Assembly (NCBI GenBank): GCA_017886545.1
Contig: JAGHJS010000028.1
Span: 1 to 64,000 of the forward strand
Source: Clostridia bacterium
GTDB taxonomy: Bacteria > Bacillota > Clostridia > Christensenellales > Borkfalkiaceae
Length of the DNA: 64,000 nt
Direction of reading: 5' to 3'
Part shown: piece by piece, positions 59,594-64,000 of the stretch
Layout: every line of letters starts with the position of its first letter
Numbering within the stretch: position 1 is the first letter of the stretch
Program-made: the position numbers and the translations under genes
The notes under the pieces: model-generated
Database searches by the model: none
Told to the model about the DNA's origin: nothing
Seen by the model: the letters and a program-made list of their open reading frames with translations, nothing else

Positions 59594-62416
59594 ATGCCAA
59601 CGAAAAAAACTGTTCCGACAGAAGAATCGAATAAAAAAGCTCCCCGTTCCGATCAGGCGTCTGCTTCGGCGGAGGAGCGTACGGCGGCGCGGCGGAAAGC
59701 GGCGTCTTCTTCCGCACGCAAGGCAAGCGGGAATACCTCCGTAAAAAAGCCAGCCACAGCCAAGACCGCGGCGGTTGCAGCGCGGCAAAGCAATCCCGCT
59801 TCCCGCAAGAACGCTAAATCGGAAGCTGCGCCCGGTGAAAACGCCGCTTCGCAAAAGCAGGGCGGTATCGCCAAAAGCGTCGAACGCATCGTACAGGAGA
59901 AGATCACGACGGAAGAAACTTCGGCGCCCGCTCCTTCCGCCGCGCAGGACCTGGAGCTTATCAAAAAACAGTTTAAAAAACGGAAGACGGAGATCCCTGC
60001 CTATTCACAGGTCAAACGATACGCGGCTGACCCGTCGCAGGGACTGACCGCCGAACAGGTGAACGAGCGGTTCACGCAGTTCCTGTTCAACGATACGAAC
60101 CAAAAGTATTCCAAATCGTATGCGAGCATCTTTATCAGCAACCTCTGCACCTTCTTCAACCTGCTGTGCGTACTTGCTGCGGCGGCGCTCATCTATTCGG
60201 GCGCAGGGCTCTCGCAATTCCTGTTCGTTCTCATCTTTGCGCTCAACCTCTCCTTCGGTATCGCGATGGAGATCAAGGCGAAGCGTAAAATCGATAAATT
60301 GTCTCTCCTGAACGTACCGACGGCGAAAGTCGTCCGAAACGGAGAGGTAACCGAGATCGCCGCCAAGGACATCGTACTGGACGACATCGTTGTCCTTTCG
60401 CTCGGCAACCAGATCCCCGCGGACTGCATCGTCGCGCAGGGTTCGGTGGAAGTCAACGAATCGCTCCTGACGGGCGAATCCGTACCCGTTAAAAAGGAGG
60501 CGGGCGACCAGCTTTTTGCCGGAAGCTTCATTACGGCGGGCAACTGCCGCGCACGGGCCGATAAAGTCGGGAAAAACACCTACCTCAACTCCCTTTCCGC
60601 AAAGGCGAAAAAATACAGGAAGCCGAAATCCGAACTTATGCGTTCGACTAAGCTGGTCATCATGATCGTCGGCATCCTGATCATTCCGATCGCCGTCGGC
60701 ATGTTCTTCATCAACTGGAACAATTTCAACCCGGCTCTCTCCGATCTGACGCAGCTCAACGATACGATCCAGCGCACGGTTTCTATCGTCATCGGCATGA
60801 TCCCTTCGGGCATGCTGCTCCTGACAAGCATCGCGCTGACGCTCGGCATCATTCGCCTCATGTCGCACAACACGCTCGTACAGGACCTGTATTCCCTGGA
60901 AATGCTCGCGCGGGTAAACGTGCTCTGCCTTGATAAGACGGGCACGATCACGGACGGACGCATGAAGGTGAACGACTGCATGCTTCTGGGCAACCCGACC
61001 GAATATTCGGTAAACGAGATCGTCGGAAGCTGCCTCTATGCCTTGCAGGACAACAACCAGACTTCGATCGCGCTGTACAATTATTTCGGTCATAACACGA
61101 CGCTGCACGCGTCCGTTACGCTCCCCTTCTCCTCCAAGCGCAAGCTGTCTGCCGTGACGTTCGATGAGATCGGGACCGTCGCCATCGGCGCTCCTGAATT
61201 CGTACTCGGTACGATCCCGGCAAAGATCAACAAGATCATCAACCAATACGCCTCCATGGGGCTGCGCGTATTGGTCGTGGCACACTCTCCCGGCTCGATC
61301 AGCGGGGAAAAACTTCCTGCGGGGCTGAAGCCGATCGCCATCATATCGATAGCGGACAATATCCGTGAAGACGCTGCGCAGACCATCCGCTGGTTCAAAG
61401 AAAACGATGTTGCCATCCGCATCATTTCGGGCGACAACCCGCGCACCGTTTCGGAAGTCGCGAAGCGCGTAGGCGTTGCGAATGCGGAAAAATACATTTC
61501 GCTTGAAGGGCTGAGCGACAGTGAAGTCGCCTCCGTTGCAAACAAATATACCGTATTCGGACGGGTCACACCCGAGCAAAAAGCGATCCTTGTCAAAGCC
61601 ATCAAATCGGACGGAAACACCGTTGCCATGACGGGCGACGGCGTGAACGACATCCTCGCTTTGAAGGAAGCGGACTGCGCCGTCAGCGTTGCTTCCGGCA
61701 GCGAAGCGGCGAAGAACGTCAGCCACATCGTCCTCCTTGACAACAACTTCTCTTCCATGCCGAAAGTCGTATTTGAAGGGCGGCGCGTCATCAACAACAT
61801 ACAGAACTCTTCTTCGCTGTATCTGATGAAGACGCTGTTCATCACCGCGTTCGCACTGATCTCCATCATCTTCAATCAGGCGTACCCCTTCAAGACGAAC
61901 AACCTGATGATGCTGGAATTTTTCGTCATCGGCGTGCCGAGCTTTTTTCTCTCGTTACAGCCGAACCGCGACCGCGTCCAAGGGAAATTTTTATCGACTG
62001 TTCTGGCGCGGACCGTGCCATGTGCCATTGTGTTGATTCTGGCGGTCGAAAGCATACAGCTCGTCGCCCTGCTGGAACCAACCTATTTTACCGCCGACAA
62101 CATCGACGAGATCTCCATTATCGTCATAACCTTTGCGGGGCTTGTGATGCTGTTCCGCGTCTGCCAGCCGTTCAATCTGTATCGGGCCGTTATGTTTCTG
62201 GCTATGGTCGCCGCATGCATCCTCAGCGTCACTTTGCTCCCCTTCATTTTCTTCGAGGAAGGCTATGCAACGCCGCTGCTTGACTTTGTGCCGATCCTTT
62301 ACGTCATCGTCGTCGTGCTGCTGTGCTTTCCCGTGTCGGATGTTCTGCTCCGCATTACGGAACGATTGCGGAGCGGCAAAAAAAAGCAGCCTAAATTATT
62401 ATCCAGCCTCCATTGA
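59594..62416 (+). CDS. cation-translocating P-type ATPase (CtpE-like HAD-IC family) with basic N-terminal tail
   Basis: The 940-residue pump has a Lys/Ala/Ser/Thr-rich N-terminal tail of about 125 residues, then a cation-ATPase N-terminal region, TGES in the actuator, about ten membrane helices, phosphorylation motif DKTGT (Asp447) and MTGDGVNDILAL. It lacks metal-binding Cys motifs. The fourth membrane helix carries PSGM (residues 404-407) where calcium-type pumps have PEGL and copper types have CPC. Similar pumps are described as calcium or general cation ATPases, so the ion is uncertain. The gene is monocistronic with its own promoter and terminator. Confidence 0.85.
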   Translation: MPTKKTVPTEESNKKAPRSDQASASAEERTAARRKAASSSARKASGNTSVKKPATAKTAAVAARQSNPASRKNAKSEAAPGENAASQKQGGIAKSVERIVQEKITTEETSAPAPSAAQDLELIKKQFKKRKTEIPAYSQVKRYAADPSQGLTAEQVNERFTQFLFNDTNQKYSKSYASIFISNLCTFFNLLCVLAAAALIYSGAGLSQFLFVLIFALNLSFGIAMEIKAKRKIDKLSLLNVPTAKVVRNGEVTEIAAKDIVLDDIVVLSLGNQIPADCIVAQGSVEVNESLLTGESVPVKKEAGDQLFAGSFITAGNCRARADKVGKNTYLNSLSAKAKKYRKPKSELMRSTKLVIMIVGILIIPIAVGMFFINWNNFNPALSDLTQLNDTIQRTVSIVIGMIPSGMLLLTSIALTLGIIRLMSHNTLVQDLYSLEMLARVNVLCLDKTGTITDGRMKVNDCMLLGNPTEYSVNEIVGSCLYALQDNNQTSIALYNYFGHNTTLHASVTLPFSSKRKLSAVTFDEIGTVAIGAPEFVLGTIPAKINKIINQYASMGLRVLVVAHSPGSISGEKLPAGLKPIAIISIADNIREDAAQTIRWFKENDVAIRIISGDNPRTVSEVAKRVGVANAEKYISLEGLSDSEVASVANKYTVFGRVTPEQKAILVKAIKSDGNTVAMTGDGVNDILALKEADCAVSVASGSEAAKNVSHIVLLDNNFSSMPKVVFEGRRVINNIQNSSSLYLMKTLFITAFALISIIFNQAYPFKTNNLMMLEFFVIGVPSFFLSLQPNRDRVQGKFLSTVLARTVPCAIVLILAVESIQLVALLEPTYFTADNIDEISIIVITFAGLVMLFRVCQPFNLYRAVMFLAMVAACILSVTLLPFIFFEEGYATPLLDFVPILYVIVVVLLCFPVSDVLLRITERLRSGKKKQPKLLSSLH

Positions 62417-62450
62417 TACTCCTGTATTTTCTGTGCCGGAACGAACTTTC

Positions 62451-62480
62451 GGGAGCGCAAAAGCGCTCCCGTTTTCTTTT
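62451..62480 (+). terminator. terminator of the P-type ATPase gene
   Basis: GGGAGCGC and GCGCTCCC (62451-62458 with 62463-62470), loop AAAA, followed by GTTTTCTTTT. Confidence 0.85.
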
Positions 62481-62586
62481 CTTTGATATAGTTAATTTCT
62501 ATGGATTATAATAAAAATAAAGTGTTTTTCTATTGCTTGTATTTGTGTTATACTATGAAAAAATCTTTTAACGAGGAATTACTGCC

Positions 62587-64000
62587 ATGAAAACATCCGT
62601 GATCGGCTATCCGCGCGTAGGAACCCTGCGCGAACTGAAATTTGCGAGCGAAAAATATTTCCGCGGGGAAATTTCCGCTGAAGATTTGCAAACCACCGCT
62701 AAAAACCTGCGCGCGGCACATTTTACCGCGCAGAAAAATAACGGGACCGACTTTATTCCCTGCAACGACTTTTCGTTTTATGATACCGTTCTGGATACCG
62801 CCGTGCTGTTCGGCGCCGTGCCCGCCCGGTACAGGGAGCTGGGGCTTCCCGCACTCGACACCTATTTTGCCATGGCGCGCGGCTACCAGGGGCCGAACGG
62901 CGACGTAAAGGCGCTTGCCATGAAAAAATGGTTCAACACGAACTATCATTATATGGTGCCCGAGATCGACGACGATACCGTTCTCAGCCTGGTCGGTGAA
63001 AAACCGCTTGCAGAATTTGCAGAAGCAAAGGCACTCGGTATACAGTCAAAACCTGTTGTCTGCGGCGCGTTCACTTTTTTGAAGCTTGCGCGTTACACCG
63101 GCAAAAAGACTGCCGCTGATTTTGCAAAACAAGCCGCCGATTCGTACGGCGCTCTGCTTGCGAAACTTGCACAAGCCGGAGCCGAATGGGTGCAGTTCGA
63201 CGAACCTGCGCTGGTACGCGATCTTACCGCCGAAGATAAAAAACTGTTCGACGCCCTGTATAAAACGATTCTTTCCTTTAAAGGCTCGGCAAAGGTGCTG
63301 CTGCAGACGTATTTCGGCGACGTTCGCGACTGCTACAAAGAGATTTGCGCCCTTCCGTTCGACGGGATCGGGCTGGACTTTATCGAAGGGCGCGAAAGCT
63401 TTGCGCTGGTCGAAGCGAACGGATTCCCCGATGACAAACTTTTGTTTGCAGGGCTTGTAAACGGGAAAAATATCTGGAAAAACAATTACGCGGCGACCGT
63501 TGCTGCAGTGAAAAAATTACAGCGCACGGGCGCGGAAGTCGTCCTTTCCACCTCATGCTCCCTGCTGCACGTGCCCTACACCCTGCGCCATGAAACAAAA
63601 CTGCCCGCCTCCTGCACGGCATACTTTGCTTTCGCGGAGGAAAAGCTGACAGAACTGCGCGAGCTTAAAGAGATCCTTTCGTCCGACGCCCCCGAAAAGA
63701 ACGCTGCCTATATTTCCAATCTTACCCTGTTCGCGCAGGAACGCGGAGGGAAAAATCCGGACGTGCAGGCAAAAGTCGCGGCGATCCGCAAAGAAGATTA
63801 CACCCGTCTTCCCGCCTTTGAAGTGCGCGAAGCGATCCAGAAAGAACGTTTCCGCCTGCCGCTCCTGCCCACCACGACGATCGGGTCATTCCCGCAGACG
63901 TCGGACGTGAAGGCGAACCGCGCCGCCTTTAAAAAAGGCGAGATAACAAAAGATGAATACAACGCATTTAACCGCAAGAAGATCGCTGCGTGCGTCGCCC
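62587..64000 (+). CDS. metE: cobalamin-independent methionine synthase MetE, 3' part beyond the window
   Basis: The open frame runs from ATG 62587 to the window end (471 codons of roughly 750). MetE transfers a methyl group from methyltetrahydropteroyltri-glutamate to homocysteine. The N-terminal domain shows IGYPRVGTLRELKFASEKYF, WVQFDEPALVRDL and STSCSLLHVPYTL; after a linker the C-terminal catalytic barrel begins with LPTTTIGSFPQT. The zinc ligands lie beyond the end. GAGGAA precedes the ATG. A TATACT is seen at 62549-62554, but no S-box or T-box fits in the 116 bases after the preceding terminator. Confidence 0.95.
   Translation, partial: MKTSVIGYPRVGTLRELKFASEKYFRGEISAEDLQTTAKNLRAAHFTAQKNNGTDFIPCNDFSFYDTVLDTAVLFGAVPARYRELGLPALDTYFAMARGYQGPNGDVKALAMKKWFNTNYHYMVPEIDDDTVLSLVGEKPLAEFAEAKALGIQSKPVVCGAFTFLKLARYTGKKTAADFAKQAADSYGALLAKLAQAGAEWVQFDEPALVRDLTAEDKKLFDALYKTILSFKGSAKVLLQTYFGDVRDCYKEICALPFDGIGLDFIEGRESFALVEANGFPDDKLLFAGLVNGKNIWKNNYAATVAAVKKLQRTGAEVVLSTSCSLLHVPYTLRHETKLPASCTAYFAFAEEKLTELRELKEILSSDAPEKNAAYISNLTLFAQERGGKNPDVQAKVAAIRKEDYTRLPAFEVREAIQKERFRLPLLPTTTIGSFPQTSDVKANRAAFKKGEITKDEYNAFNRKKIAACVA

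Noticed and set aside
62481..62586. S-box (SAM) or T-box riboswitch before metE
   Set aside because: Only about 106 bases remain after the upstream terminator and the promoter region, with no riboswitch-like stems.

Overview
The window looks like chromosomal DNA of an endospore-forming, anaerobic Firmicute, most likely an uncultured gut Clostridia lineage (class by gene content; anything finer is a guess). The evidence is a complete eight-gene spoIIIA operon, the Gram-positive order spoIIIA / Asp23 / nusB / folD / ispA / tlyA, a groESL operon with CIRCE operators, pta-ackA acetate fermentation, strong AGGAGG ribosome sites and TTGACA-N17-TATAAT promoters. Coding DNA is fairly GC-rich and intergenic DNA is AT-rich. 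I saw no insertion sequence, prophage, CRISPR array, tRNA or rRNA. It reads as core genome, with about 56 protein genes and one structural RNA (RNase P RNA).

Layout. 1-2.8 kb: a leftward dipeptidase and a leftward dCMP deaminase / cyclophilin / DUF4886 operon. 2.8-5 kb: rightward groES-groEL under two CIRCE boxes. 5-6.9 kb: a divergent pair of zinc-ribbon proteins (an SPFH-domain protein and a small membrane protein). 6.9-15 kb: a leftward operon miaB-mutS-mutL-miaA plus a PLP-fold methionine gamma-lyase family gene. 15.1-17.4 kb: a rightward class A penicillin-binding protein. 17.4-32 kb: leftward arginine, carbamoyl-phosphate and sulfur-transfer genes in two transcription units: argG-argC-argJ-argB, then argD-argF-carA-carB::dapF, an unknown membrane protein, a cysteine desulfurase and thiI. 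32-35.4 kb: a YgjP-type metallohydrolase and an acyl-ACP thioesterase, divergent from a membrane-anchored PadR regulator. 35.5-44.2 kb: tlyA, ispA, folD, nusB, Asp23 and spoIIIAA-AH, all leftward. 44.3-47.9 kb: a copper ATPase ending in an in-frame CopZ domain, and a nucleotidyltransferase. 47.9-53.8 kb: rpmF, ackA, pta, tmcAL, rnpB and pyruvate kinase. 54-64 kb: two FAD oxidoreductases, a DUF1508 membrane protein, serS, a second P-type ATPase and the first two thirds of metE, cut by the window end.

How the genes work together. The arg block gives the route from glutamate to argininosuccinate with acetyl recycling by ArgJ. CarAB supplies carbamoyl phosphate to ArgF. ArgH is not in the window. 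The cysteine desulfurase and ThiI make 4-thiouridine in tRNA. Together with MiaA, MiaB, TmcAL and TlyA, the window is rich in RNA-modification functions.

The most unusual observations are: (1) a single reading frame fusing a full-length carbamoyl-phosphate synthase large subunit to a diaminopimelate-epimerase domain whose first catalytic cysteine is alanine; (2) a copper ATPase whose C-terminal CopZ domain is preceded, inside the frame, by a perfect Shine-Dalgarno sequence and ATG, so that free CopZ could also be made; and (3) the same ATPase carrying DKTAT where P-type ATPases have DKTGT. Start positions below were chosen from ribosome sites and family alignment by eye. No database search or computation was run.
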